A DNA stretch of 64,000 nt from positions 612,461-676,460 of the forward strand of contig CACVBU010000408.1 of the NCBI GenBank assembly GCA_902728285.1, in the 5' to 3' direction. Both the position numbers and the translations under genes were made by a program. The notes under the pieces were generated by a model. That model was not told the DNA's origin. It searched no databases and worked only from the letters and a program-made list of their open reading frames with translations. Below, in pieces: positions 20,401 through 31,479 of this stretch. The first letter of the stretch is position 1; each line of letters opens with the position of its first letter. This DNA is from Clytia hemisphaerica. Lineage: Eukaryota; Cnidaria; Hydrozoa; Leptothecata; Clytiidae.

Positions 20401-23400
20401 CTTGTCAATAAGCGGTTAGTTGGGTTATGTCTATCTTACTCACCAATAACAATCCAAACGCTTCCTTATCAAAAGCTCTGAAATCCCCAAAAAGTGGCTA
20501 TACCGCAAGCAACATCCAAATTTTGCGATTTTCGCGCTTTCCATTATTAAGGGATATATATGTCAGCAGTACGGTAAAATTTTAACTAACGCACCCCAGC
20601 CGTTTGCGTGATCTATAATCGCTGGAAATAATTTGAGGCATGGTGCTTGATTTGGGCTGTTTTTTCCTTATTTTGCCTCTTTTGCAAAGTTAACATCTTT
20701 TTGGAAATTCTTAACAAAGTTTTTGAAAATCAAAAAAATTTTAAAAAAGTTGATATTCTACTATTTTCAAAATAAATTGCTTTTTGAAGTTTTGAGAATT
20801 TTTTTTTGACATATTGCTCGAGAATCTATTTTCAAAAATCAATGAAATTATACAATGTTCGTTTTGTAAAACACCGACCAACCTCAAATTACATACTGCC
20901 AAATGATACACTGACCCTCCCCCAGCTTCACTGGCTGATAAGTTATAAAACCATCAAATGTTAGTGTTGGCGAACTTGGAAAATCCTTATGGAATACAAG
21001 ATATAGAATGTACATATTTCTTTATAAGAACGATTTTTTGAGAGTCGAGGTTCAAATCGCCAGGGTATGAAAACAACAAAATGGCTGAATTACAAGAATT
21101 TGAATTGCAAGAGTTCTTACAAAAAAATAGCAATGGAGGTGAAATAAGGAAATAAGCAAAAATCGTGTGCTTTTTATTATAGATAACAAAGATAGCCTCA
21201 AATTACCTAAAAATTTCCAGACCATTTTCTAGAAAGACAAGGAAGCGTCAGCTTGGAACCAAAACGGGCACTTTTTCTGGTGATTTTCTAACAAAAAGGC
21301 AATTTTTGCTACTAATTTCAACATATTTGTAACTTTTTGTTGGGGTAGCGTCCGATAATCAGACCCTTATTAAAAGACATAAAAATGACCTGATTTCGAT
21401 CTAAAATAAGAGCATCATAAGGATACTTTGGTATAAAAAAAATAAAAACATCCTAGGCTTAACAAAGAGTTTTGGAAGAAAATATGAGTAACTCAAGCAT
21501 GAGTAACTCAAGCATGTGGTAAATAATAAAATTGTAATCAAATAAAGTATTTATTGATTTATCTTATTGAAACTATAGGATTCATAGGAATGAAAATGAG
21601 ATAGAAAAATGAGAACAGCAAAGTCTCAACAAGAAATTACTGGTTCTAATAAAAGAGACTGTAGAACTAAGAGGTCATTTATGAGGTAATGAGCAAATGT
21701 GTCCGCGCGGTTAGTTCAATTGCTGTAAAGCCGGCAGGGTTTCTAAAAACTATACTAGGAAGTCCTAGAATTTATCTTAATCTATCATAATCAATATTAA
21801 TCTAGAAATTTCCAAAAATTTCATGTCCTAAAAAAAATTCAAATAACCTAAAAAAGTCAAAAATTATGAAATAAATCCACTTTCTTTTGTTAAAATGGCC
21901 CTTCCAGAAAACTCATTCATTTGGGTTGGACAGTGAAGAAGGATATATTATTTTGTCCATAATTTTACCCCTGGACAAATCGACCCCTTGGGTATATAAC
22001 TGTTTTTTGCAATTTTTTCAAGAACTGGGTGTGTCAGGTATGTGCGAAATTCAATCTCTCACAGGGTCAATTTTCAAACTTTGGCTTGGACATGCTCATC
22101 GCCTACCTACCGTGAAGTCTACTGACCAATCAAAGCAGCAAAATTTGAAAACAAATGAACAACACGGCCCCGCTTACAGCTCTAATCTACCATCTTTGTT
22201 TTGATTTTACTTTGTATTTTAATGACCAGACAGGTCATTCATTTGAGGGCTATGCATGTTTGCCTCCACTGATGCAAGTTACCTGATCTCACGGTAGTAA
22301 CCCCTGATCCCTAGAAAAATCACCCAAGCCAGTTTTTTCTGGCAGAGCACAATCATTTATAATATACAGCTTGCAGAGAAGAAAAAGATCCAAGAATTAT
22401 CCATTAACAAGTTTAATTGAAATAAACAAATCCAATTTGATGCACTTTAATGGTCCATCAGGCTGTCAGTTATCATCCAATTAGTTGTCAGTTACCGTTC
22501 ATCAAACATCAATAATAATCATATCCAGATATTATAACATAATATTTATCAAGCATATGAATGTACTATTACTAAGATGTTGTACTTGATCATACCAGGC
22601 TGTCGTTCCCTTGTTTCTTCCATCCACTTGATTAAGCTTTCTCGTCTTACCAGCTATCAGTGTTAAAAGTTCCTCCGTCTCAGACGGATTTCCGTCTCAG
22701 AGAAGTATATATCATAATTCTGCATCATTCACCAAAAGTTCAAGAACGTGTGCTAATTTACTGTTCAGAATCCATTCTCCGTCTCAGACGAAAAACCGTG
22801 CTTTGACCACTGAGCTATGACTGTCCCATCTCAAGAAGAATCAACAGAATCGTGAATTTAGGAAAATCAAATCTTCCAGTCTTGCTACGTGTCTCGCTCA
22901 AAGCTCTAGCTAGCAACAGTGAATATGTAGAGCTACAGTTTCAAAATTTGAAGAATGAGGTACAAAACTGAACCGTCATAGTTCTTAGATATATCTGTTC
23001 TGTTTAACTGTTTTTGACAGCTGCAATGCAAGCAGGCAACTCACATTCAATTCTCCGATCAACAAAAAAGTGATGCTGGAGCTAGCCATTTTGAATATTC
23101 TGCCTTGACTTTTGTCAGTTTGTCGGATTGAAAAAACACCAGGATGGAAAACAGCAGTACTTTTAATCAATTTAATCTTCTAGTCAAAGCAAGATACAAA
23201 CCCAACAAACCAATGTCATCAAAAATTTTCAAGTTTTTGGTTTTGTTGACAAAAAAATGCTTTGTTTACTTTCTTGTTGTCGGGGGGGATCCCGATTTGC
23301 CGATTACTGACTTTCCCGCCTATTTCCCAATTTCCTATAGTTGGCTGCACTTACCATGGTTAAAAACAAATTCGTAAATGTAAAGTTAATCTAGTGAGTT

Positions 23401-23684
23401 TGTCCGTAGAATGTTTGAATTGTTCGAAAAGTTGCAAAAAAGTGGTAGATTTGAAAAATGCAACACGCATTATTGATTTTCGGGTTAATTTCGGTTTCTT
23501 TTCGCACGCCCGCCCGCCGTTGGAAAAAGGGGCGCACTCGCTCGCTTCGCTTGCTTGTGCGTAATGATAGAATAAATGTCCCCAAAAATGTCCCCAAGAA
23601 GACCACTTCTCTAAAGTGGGGTGGTGGTATGAAAAAATTTCTCGAAAACCCTTTTAGTACATGTATATGTATATGTTCGAGATA
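20401..23684. other. Geneless stretch before the BEL/Pao element
   Basis: No coding region is recognised. There is a two-copy 16-18-bp tandem (GAGTAACTCAAGCATG near 21,485), a small palindrome around CCGTCTCAGACGG near 22,675, and at 22,785-22,835 (minus) a lone A-box-like TAGCTCAGTGGTCAAAGC without a convincing B box. The last bases before 23,685 form the left flank of the retrotransposon, whose insertion site continues at 28,703. Confidence 0.35.
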
Positions 23685-23689
23685 CAGAG

Positions 23690-23819
23690 TGAAATATTTT
23701 ACGTGTTGTCTCAATGACTTTCTTTAGAGGACTGTGATAAACAAAATTAACAAAAGCACTAAATAGGCCTCGATTAGTCTCGATGACCCAAAACAATATA
23801 TTACAATAAAAATATCACA
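23690..23819 (-). repeat. 3' LTR of the BEL/Pao element
   Basis: 130 bp, no mismatch seen against the LTR at 28,568-28,697. The outer edge abuts CAGAG at 23,685-23,689. The inner edge is preceded, in element sense, by a short purine-rich GTGGGAG, the likely polypurine tract. Confidence 0.9.
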
Positions 23820-24230
23820 CTCCCACGCACGAGGGGAGGTCACGTTCGTCGATGAATTTGATTTTCACTTCTTGATTGTTCTTGTCATCACTTACTCGTG
23901 AGTGATGATACTCAAACGGAAATAGTTTATTGATAGGTCTTCGGAGAATTCCGTTACCGTATTTGTTTACAACGACGAGTTCGGCTCCGCGAACTTTACC
24001 ATCTCTTCCTCGTAACAATTTACTCACTCTACCTTTCCTCCAATCATTACGTTTAACATATTTTCCTCATTGATTAAAACGATATCATTCTCGTTGATCA
24101 TTTCGCTTGAGTTCTTTCGTGCAAGTTTCTTGTGTGTTTCTCTCAACTCGAGTAAGTATTCTGTTTTCCAACGTTTCCAAAAGTGTTCAATTGCTTGCTT
24201 CGTGTTTTCTGACAACTCAAAAACTGTCAC
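23815..24230 (-). pseudogene. BEL/Pao integrase C-terminal region (two frames)
   Basis: Two overlapping frames (24,230-24,024 and 24,027-23,815) together cover the end of pol. The second contains GRDGKVRGAELVV and LRRPINKLFPFE, typical of the C-terminal integrase segment of BEL/Pao elements that follows the DDE core. The frame change near 24,026 separates it from the upstream half. The stop falls at the edge of the 3' LTR. Confidence 0.75.
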
Positions 24231-25344
24231 TGTTGTCGTTTGTCGTATTTGTGTTACGTCCGAGACGTTTACCGTATAATAAATGATTCGGGGGGGTGAG
24301 AGGTTCTTCTGTCAATTCGTCATAGATGAAGGTTAAAGGACGGTTGTTGATTGTTCGTTCAATTTCAATCAATAACGAAAGGAATTCATCGTACTTCAGC
24401 GTTTTGTTGTTCAAAGCTTTATTCAAACACGTTTTCACGGATTTCACAAGTCTCTCTGTAAACCCATTAAACCAAGGTGCTTTCTCGAGGCTAAACTTCC
24501 ATCGAATTTGACAATTTGTAACAAAGTTTTGTACGTTTTCTGCAGTAAACGTTGAACCTTTGTCTGAAAAGATTTCTTCTGGGATTCCTCTGCGATTCAT
24601 AAATCTCCTTAATACTTCAATGCACGACTCTCCACTGTAGTCTGTAGCAATGTCTAAATATACAGCCCGACTGGCTTGACATGTGATTAATGAAATCCAT
24701 ACCTTGAACTTTTCTTTCGTTTTGTCGAATACATTATACACCAAATATGGACCGCAATAATCGATTCCAATGTTCTGGAAAGCGGCACTAACTTGTAGTC
24801 TAGACTTTGGTAAATCGTAAGATTCTGGATAACGATAAGCTTTACCACCATGTTTCTTGCAAATCGTACATTTGTAGATAAAATGACAGACGCGTTGACG
24901 CAATCTTGGAATTTGAAATTGGGATCGTAGTTCGTTCAAAGTTTCACGTTGGCCATTATGCATTACCTTGTCGTGGGCTTGCTTGATCAACAAATCAACA
25001 AGTGGACTGTTCGTAGGTAACCATATTGGATGCTTTGCGTCAAAGGGAATTGGAGCATTGTTCAATCTTCCCTTCCATCTGTACACTTCCCCTCCAAGGA
25101 AAAGATTTTTCTTCATTTTTCGTCTGGAATACCTCTTTGGGCATCCAATAAACCATTTCTTCTTGGCTGATAGCAAATCATCAGCATTCAAAATATTCTG
25201 TTTGTTTATTTGTTTCTTATTTATTTGTTTGTTTGTTTTTATTTTTCCAACAACGTATGTTCTCCACAAATTTGAAGACATACCCAGTAACACGTAACAA
25301 TTGTTCAAAAGACCGAAATCTTTGAACGTCAATAATTTCACCAA
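24217..25344 (-). pseudogene. BEL/Pao integrase: zinc-binding domain and DDE core
   Basis: An HHCC zinc-binding module is seen (HDKVMH and CTICKKHGG), followed by the catalytic core: Asp in GIDYCGPY, Asp in FSDKGSTFT and Glu in FTERLVKSVK. The core therefore retains its three acidic residues. The N-terminal junction with RNase H lies in a TTTG-type simple repeat at about 25,200-25,240, where the frame is lost, so no single frame links it to the upstream enzyme. Confidence 0.85.
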
Positions 25345-26878
25345 GGTTGGACTGAGTTTCAGGTATAGTTATCCACTCAGTCCCATCACTAATATTGAAT
25401 GAAAGGGTATCCTTCTCCTCAGGTATATTTAGAAGATTAGGACCCTTGTTGACACCATCACTAAAAGGTTTGAGGTTTGTTCCCGTCTTCTCAGGTATAG
25501 TTAGAGGATCAGGGACCTCAGAAAATTTGTCACCGACTTTCAAACGAGGCCACTGAGATTCAGGCATAATTAGAAACTCAGGACCATAAAACCATAATTT
25601 ACAACCAGCTAGACGTGCTGGCTTAGACCCCCGGGACGCAATGTCCGAAGGATTTTGCTTTGTAGCAACTAATTTCAGTTCAATCGAGAGAGATTCAAAA
25701 TTTCGTCTAATCTCATCAGAAATATTCTTAATATATCTATCTTGTTTTCTCGAAGTTTCAATGTTCTTGACCCAACAGTAAGCAACACTACTGTCAGTCC
25801 ATACAGTAAATTTTTCAAATTCAAAGTTCATTTCTAAGTGTCTCTTAACAACATTCATCAGACGTGATACCATTAGTATAGCTACCAACTCCATTCTGGG
25901 TGTCGTCAACTTCTGGTCATCAGATTTGGTTTTTGATTTCGTCTTGATTGGATTCACGTGTGACTTTAATGTGACGAGGCTTGTCTTGATATCACCATCC
26001 TTTGATACGATTCGTGTGTAGATACAGCAACCATGTGCGTCGTCAGAAGCATCTGAGAAGCCATGTAACTGAATTTCCTTGACATTTTGTTTAACACTCG
26101 AATAAGCTCTTTCGACTCTGATCTCTTGTGTATACTCAAAGTCTTTCACCAAATTTTGCCATTCACAAAGCAAATCACCATCGATGGGCGTGTCCCAATC
26201 AATTTTACTTAGACACAATTTCTGAAAATACAATTTCAACGTTAACACGATAGGGTTTATCAGTCCTAACGGATCATAAATGGACGCCAATGCTCTCAAC
26301 ACATTGCGTTTCGTCGGTTTCAAACTCGCTAAGCTTTTGAGTTGGAAACAAAGTTCGTCAGATTCTTTGTCCCATGTAACACCAAGGACTTTCGTCTTAC
26401 CCATCACAGTAGGGTTTTCGGTTTCTCCGTATTTCGATTGGAGTTTGGATTCAAGTTCCTTCGAGTTGGATTGGAATTTTCTCAGGTTAAACGATGCTTT
26501 CGATAAATGCTCTTTCGTTTTCTCGACAAACTCTTCAGCTTCAGCAACAGTTCGTTTGCTTGTTGTCAAGTCATCCACATGTAGCGATTTGATAAGGTTG
26601 TTCTCGAACTCTGCGTCGTTTGCTGTTCTGATATGATGTTGTAGGGTGGCATTCAAAACGAAGGGCGATGCGTTTATCCCAAACAAAACTCTGCACATCC
26701 GGTACTCAACAATTTCGTTTGCTTCAAAGTTTTTAAAATCAATTTTGTCTGAATTTTTGAACCATAAAAATCTAGTAAGGTCTCTCTGTTCGTTGTTTAG
26801 TTTTATGTGTAGAAAAGCCTTTTCAATATCACCGACAATGGCGACTTTGTCTGTTCGAAAAACGTAACAAAATTTCAA
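25217..26878 (-). pseudogene. BEL/Pao reverse transcriptase catalytic region and RNase H
   Basis: The reverse transcriptase part shows the first catalytic Asp in DIEKAFLHIKL, the CRVLFGINASPF motif and the active-site HVDD. RNase H follows with Asp in DASDDAHGC, Glu in TPRMELVA, Asp in VWTDSSVAYCW and Asp in NPSDIASRG. All catalytic residues I can place are present. The frame is interrupted at its start (near 26,870) and at its end in a TTTG-rich tract. Confidence 0.9.
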
Positions 26879-27452
26879 AGAGATCGGTATTCAATGGAGG
26901 ACCCGCCTCTAAACATTCATTCAAAGAAAATAACTCATTGTTATTTGCCTTTGCACTCGCGTCATAAACAATGCGTACCTTTGTTGTTGATTTTTCTGGT
27001 TTGATAACAGCGTGGTGCGGAATGTAATGTGTTTTTCCAACCTCTTGATCATTTGGCGCTTTTTCAATAACACCTTTTGTTAACTGTTCATTGAAAATCT
27101 TTTGATAATCTTTCAATAATTGTTGATTGTTTTCGAAGCTTTTTGATAAACATTGAAGTCTTTTTCTACACAGTTCATAATTATCTCCTAGCAACCAATT
27201 CTCCTCTTTGACTGGATATGTTGCTTCATACATTTTCTCTTTCTCGTTAAATTTTAATGAGTTCTCAAACTCCTTCACAAATTCACGTTTTTCGGTATCA
27301 AAGTTTTCACATTTTATTCCAAGACTCTCCAAGTCCCAGAACTTATCAACGGTTTCAGACAATCGATCATTTTCACTAATGACGGCTTTCAAAACATGTG
27401 AGAAAAAAATTCCGGACGAAATCTTTTCTTTTAAATCAGCAGGACCACTCAA
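26829..27452 (-). pseudogene. BEL/Pao reverse transcriptase N-terminal part
   Basis: Contains YIPHHAVIKPEKSTTKVRIV followed by the conserved DASAKANN and LNECLEAGPPL stretch that precedes the catalytic palm in BEL/Pao polymerases. It is in a different frame from both the protease upstream and the palm downstream, so at least one frameshift sits on each side (about 27,445 and 26,855). Confidence 0.85.
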
Positions 27453-28041
27453 AAACGTATCCCAACGACGAACTCAAAGCAATGGGCTGGCCAGACTTGC
27501 CAGTAACAGCACCTTCAGTGTGTATAAAATCCCAATAAAAGTTTGAGCCAATCAAAATATCAATATCGATGGCTTTTTCATGATTTGGATCTGCCAGTTT
27601 TAAACCTTTCAAATGTTCAAAACGTTTTTGACATTCGACTGTGTTCTGTCTCGAAACGGGTTGACTGATTTCGGATACGTAGGCTTGCACAGGAACCTGT
27701 CCTTTCGAAGTTTTCACGTTAAATTCGACCAAGGGTAAGGTTTTGACGGTTTTGTTGTTTCCGAACGATTGGATACAAAGTTCCTTTTTCCCAATTTGCT
27801 TTAGATTCAGCTTTCGACTCAATTTGGGTGTAACATAACTCAATTGACTACCAGGGTCAAAAAAAATTCTACTTTCGGACGAACGATTTTTCTCGACATT
27901 TTCGATTTTGGCTTTGGCTGTTTGTAGCAAAACGGTACACGAACTGCTTGCTAAATTCGACTGAGTATCTTCTGGCGTATCTTCCTCTTTCTTGAAGGTT
28001 TTACAAATACTGCTATGATGATTTTTCGACAATGATAACAA
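27436..28041 (-). pseudogene. BEL/Pao aspartic protease region
   Basis: The motif FFDPGSQLSYVT carries the catalytic Asp, with Pro-Gly-Ser in place of the commoner Ser/Thr-Gly, a substitution seen in BEL/Pao proteases. DIDILIGSNFYWDF downstream matches the second conserved block of the fold. A frame change near 28,030 separates it from the zinc knuckles. Confidence 0.8.
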
Positions 28042-28505
28042 CTGCGCATCGATCTACAACTTTTACTATCATGTCCTATTTTCAAGCACTTGAAACATCG
28101 TTTCTGTTTGATGAGAAAATCCTTTCGACTTTCTGGTTTCGATATCTTGGAACATTGATAGGCTTTGTGTGAAGCGTTTCCACAGTAAACGCATGGAAAG
28201 GTACGGAACGGTTGTCTTCTATTGCTGTCTGTAGGACGACCGGTACTCATTAGGTTTTCGTAATTTTCGACACCTTCATTCTCTGTAAGAAGGACCTTTT
28301 CTCGAGCTTCGACTTCTTGTTGTAAGGCTTCGAGTAACTTATCGATTGCCCATACATCCTTTCCGAACTTTCTAGTCAACAACAATTTTATTTCTTGTGG
28401 CAATTTCGACATAATAACTGGTGCGAGCATAGGGCCGTAACGTTTCTCCTCCAGTCCGATTCCACGAAGATTTCTAATTTGAATTTCGATGTTGTAGGGT
28501 GGCAT
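27951..28505 (-). pseudogene. BEL/Pao gag C-terminal remnant with CCHC knuckles
   Basis: Two CCHC knuckles with C-X2-C-X4-H-X4-C spacing are intact (CVYCGNASHKAYQC and CFKCLKIGHDSKSC), followed by a further cysteine cluster. Only the last part of gag is present: upstream of about 28,487 the sequence becomes a misplaced piece of reverse transcriptase and then the primer-binding site. Confidence 0.85.
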
Positions 28506-28556
28506 TCAAAACGAAGGGCGATGCGTTTATCCCAAACAAAACTCTGCACATCCGGT
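28488..28556 (-). repeat. 69-bp reverse-transcriptase fragment replacing the leader and gag start
   Basis: These 69 bp are identical to 26,635-26,703, which encodes the CRVLFGINASPF region in its proper place. Here they lie between the gag remnant and the primer-binding site. The junction on one side shares GATGTTGTAG-type microhomology and on the other CCGGT, as expected of template switching. Confidence 0.9.
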
Positions 28557-28567
28557 TCGGTGGACCA
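28551..28567 (-). promoter_or_regulatory. Primer-binding site of the BEL/Pao element
   Basis: Immediately inside the 5' LTR the minus strand reads TGGTCCACCGAACCGGA, which begins with TGG complementary to a tRNA CCA end. The tRNA species is not identified. Its distal bases overlap the CCGGT shared with the misplaced reverse-transcriptase fragment. Confidence 0.7.
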
Positions 28568-28697
28568 TGAAATATTTTACGTGTTGTCTCAATGACTTTC
28601 TTTAGAGGACTGTGATAAACAAAATTAACAAAAGCACTAAATAGGCCTCGATTAGTCTCGATGACCCAAAACAATATATTACAATAAAAATATCACA
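28568..28697 (-). repeat. 5' LTR of the BEL/Pao element
   Basis: 130 bp, reading identical to the LTR at 23,690-23,819 and followed by the CAGAG duplication at 28,698-28,702. Short LTRs of this size are unusual for BEL/Pao, and would leave little space for promoter and terminator signals. Confidence 0.9.
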
Positions 28698-28702
28698 CAG
28701 AG

Positions 28703-31479
28703 TACTGACCCCCTTGCCATCCATGTTAGGCTTTGTTGAATGTCTTAGTCGATTGCGAAACTTCCCTTTTTCCGTAAACATGTCTTACTTTTGTACGAGT
28801 CAGAGTTCTCAAGATGTCCTTTCATTGCTTCAAAATTTGTCTTATTTTAGTTATAGTTTTCTTTGATACATTCCGTTTCAAAATAACATTTTAATGTAAA
28901 TGATAGAATACTGCAATCACTTTTATGAAGTAGTGAAAGATAGGAGGTGTTCCTAACCTGGCTTGCTTCTTTTGTCAGAATCATGTCAAAGTGATGGCGT
29001 ATCGGTACCTCTAGCTCTCGTTGGTTCATCGACGTGTTGGTAAAAGAAGGTGTCTCTTAAAGCTTCGAGAAATTAATCGTCTTCTTTTATGTCGTAGTGA
29101 GGAGTTGACCAATTTTCCCAATTGATATATTTATAGTTGAAGTCTCCAACGATACAGTTAGGGATCTTCTCAAAAATAAAATCGATATATTTAATCGAAT
29201 TCAAGCGAAATATTCGCCTATCTTCTCCATAAAATTCGATTATAATAAGCGAACCAATTTGAATATTTGAGAAGACGTATTTCGCTTAATTAATCGAATT
29301 CAATATGGAATTGATAATCGAATTTGAAATCAACTTGAATCAACTGGAAGCGAAAGGAAAATGCCTTTTTTCGTTTCACTTTTATTAAAAGCATAAAAAT
29401 CTCATCATAAAAATATTATCATTAGAGAGTAACATTTTATCATTTGCTAAAGTGACATTGAAACATTTTTTGTGTTGATCCATTTTTCTAGGACTTAATA
29501 TTTCAGGAATTTGTAAAACTAGCCATGAAATTCACCACAAGGTTCGTCACCACTTTGTGTCTTTTTGTTTCGACCATGGTTAGCTCAAATGAAATTCTCA
29601 TATATCAATTGCACCATAGAGCAAAAACAACCACATAAGCAAATTTTCTGATGTCTGACAACTTTAATGAAAAGTGGCATTTTTGGGGAAGAGGATCTAC
29701 CGAGTATTAAAGCAGCATCTATAAGAAATTTTTTTCGCTAGAGGATGAGCAGAAGCCTAGTAAGAATAGAACACCACGTCACCAGTGAATTAACGACGTG
29801 TGTGTAGTAATCAGGATCTACTTTAGAGAATAAATCCACACGTCAATGTCTTTTCAACAAGTACGAAACCGTTATCTAATCTGAGTACTATTTGGGTTCC
29901 CGCTACAATTTTTTTTGAGATCATCAATTTGAGAGGATCAGTCTTCTTCTGTTCCAAACTGATACTTATACTTAACAGTTTTCCGGGTACATGTTTTTTC
30001 TTTTATAAGCATAACATTTATAAGCATATACAGGCTCAATTTTTGGTACCTAAACAATGGCTCTATTGTTTGAGAACAATAGAATACTAAGCATAATGCG
30101 AGCCTGGCATAGGGACAGACACTTGCTTATAAAAAAAAAAAAAAGTAGTAGGTTTTAATGTCGCCAGATTTAATCTATATTATATTTTTTTGATTTCTGA
30201 TTTTTTCTAGCTTCCAATGGCAACTGAAGTTTGTCACAAAAATATAACCGTGTCAATACAAACTGACCTTGTCAATGATAATGAGTGGTACGCGTAGGGA
30301 TTCATCGATTTTCCCTCCAATCATGCAGGACAATAAACTTTACACCGTTCAAAATTCACTGACCTTCTGCTACCGATACCCAAGTAAGTCCTTCTTTAAC
30401 TTGTGAAGGGATTTCGTCGCGAACGCCAGTTTAGCTCGGCACATCAAAAGCCCTCAGGACGATAAAGATAGCATTGATGATGCTCTCTAATTATTGACAT
30501 CTTGTTGGAGAATTTGAACTACTTTTCATCAACCCGGGAGTACATCGAGTAATGGAAAGATTTCTCCTAAATGCTTTTATGGAAAACCATCAAGGGACTT
30601 CAAATCTTAAAATAACAGGCGGTAAATCTTGCTCTTTTTACGAATTTGAGGTTGATGCGCCTTAACCCTTTAAGTGCCCACGGTCCTTTTTTAAGAAAAT
30701 TGCTAGTTAAAACTTTAAAGGCTTATATCTCCGGATCTGAAAGGAGTTAGAAGCTCATTCATAGCTCGAACGGTCATAGCAGCGGTTAAGGGGGTGGGTA
30801 GGTTAGGGGAAAACATATTTTTGCATTTGTTTTACTTTTTAGCTGAAAATCTCGCTGCAAAGATTCACTTTTGAATTTTTATTTTGCTTCACCATGAAGT
30901 ACAATCCAGTACTCATTGGGGTACCCATTTAATTTACTGACCAGAATTAAATCGTGTGAAAAAGAACAAGAGCCGCAAAGATGTGGATAAATATTTCCTT
31001 TATACAAATGTTAAAATAATAATTGATGTCCTCAAAAGATTTCAAAGTGCTTTAAATCTCAGATAACATCAAGCAACACAAGTTCCTAAGATTTTCAAAA
31101 TTCCATTTATGTTATTGCCAGTATTTACAGGATTATTCATAAGATGACTGTAGGTTCAAAGCTACAGATCACGGCATATAATATCCAAGCTGAACCCGAC
31201 TAAGAACAACAATGCAGTAATCAAATTGGCTGGAACTTTAATTTTCATTAAGTGGACTTAAAATGGATTTCAGTATTATGCTAGCGGTCACCCGGCGTCG
31301 CACCGCCAAGTAAAGTGTTGTTGAACACATCAAAGGACCTGATTATATAATTATTATTTTAAGCGCTGATTTCCAGAAATATCATATAGCCAAAAAGGGC
31401 AAATATGAAATAAAATGAAAGAATGACAAAAAAGGAGAATATTTCCCGTAAGAAAACCAAAGAAAATTTTATATATTTT
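28703..31479. other. Geneless stretch after the BEL/Pao element
   Basis: No coding region is recognised. It continues the target site from 23,684. Around 29,160-29,330 the phrase AATCGAATT recurs in both orientations, giving weak hairpin potential. A 14-base A run is at about 30,131. The segment 30,666-30,928 starts CCCTTTAAGTGCC and is flanked by TTAA, but its ends are not inverted repeats. Confidence 0.35.

Larger units (their letters stand above)
23690..28697 (-). mobile_element. BEL/Pao LTR retrotransposon, complete ends, broken coding region
   Basis: A 5,008-bp element on the minus strand with 130-bp LTRs (23,690-23,819 and 28,568-28,697) that read identical, TG...CA ends and a CAGAG duplication (23,685-23,689 and 28,698-28,702). 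Domain order on the minus strand is CCHC knuckles, aspartic protease, reverse transcriptase, RNase H, integrase, which is the BEL/Pao order. The coding sequence changes frame at least five times and the 5' leader and start of gag are missing. LTR identity implies a recent insertion, so the damage was probably already present in the template or arose in reverse transcription. It may have been mobilised by a relative. Confidence 0.95.

Noticed and set aside
22785-22835. tRNA on the minus strand
   Set aside because: Only an A-box-like sequence is present; no B box at the right distance.
23690-28697. Exogenous or endogenous retrovirus
   Set aside because: Domain order and motifs are BEL/Pao, and no envelope-like frame follows integrase.
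30662-30932. piggyBac-like segment (TTAA plus CCCTTT start and TTAA end)
   Set aside because: The right end is not the inverted repeat of the left end, and TTAA is common in AT-rich DNA.
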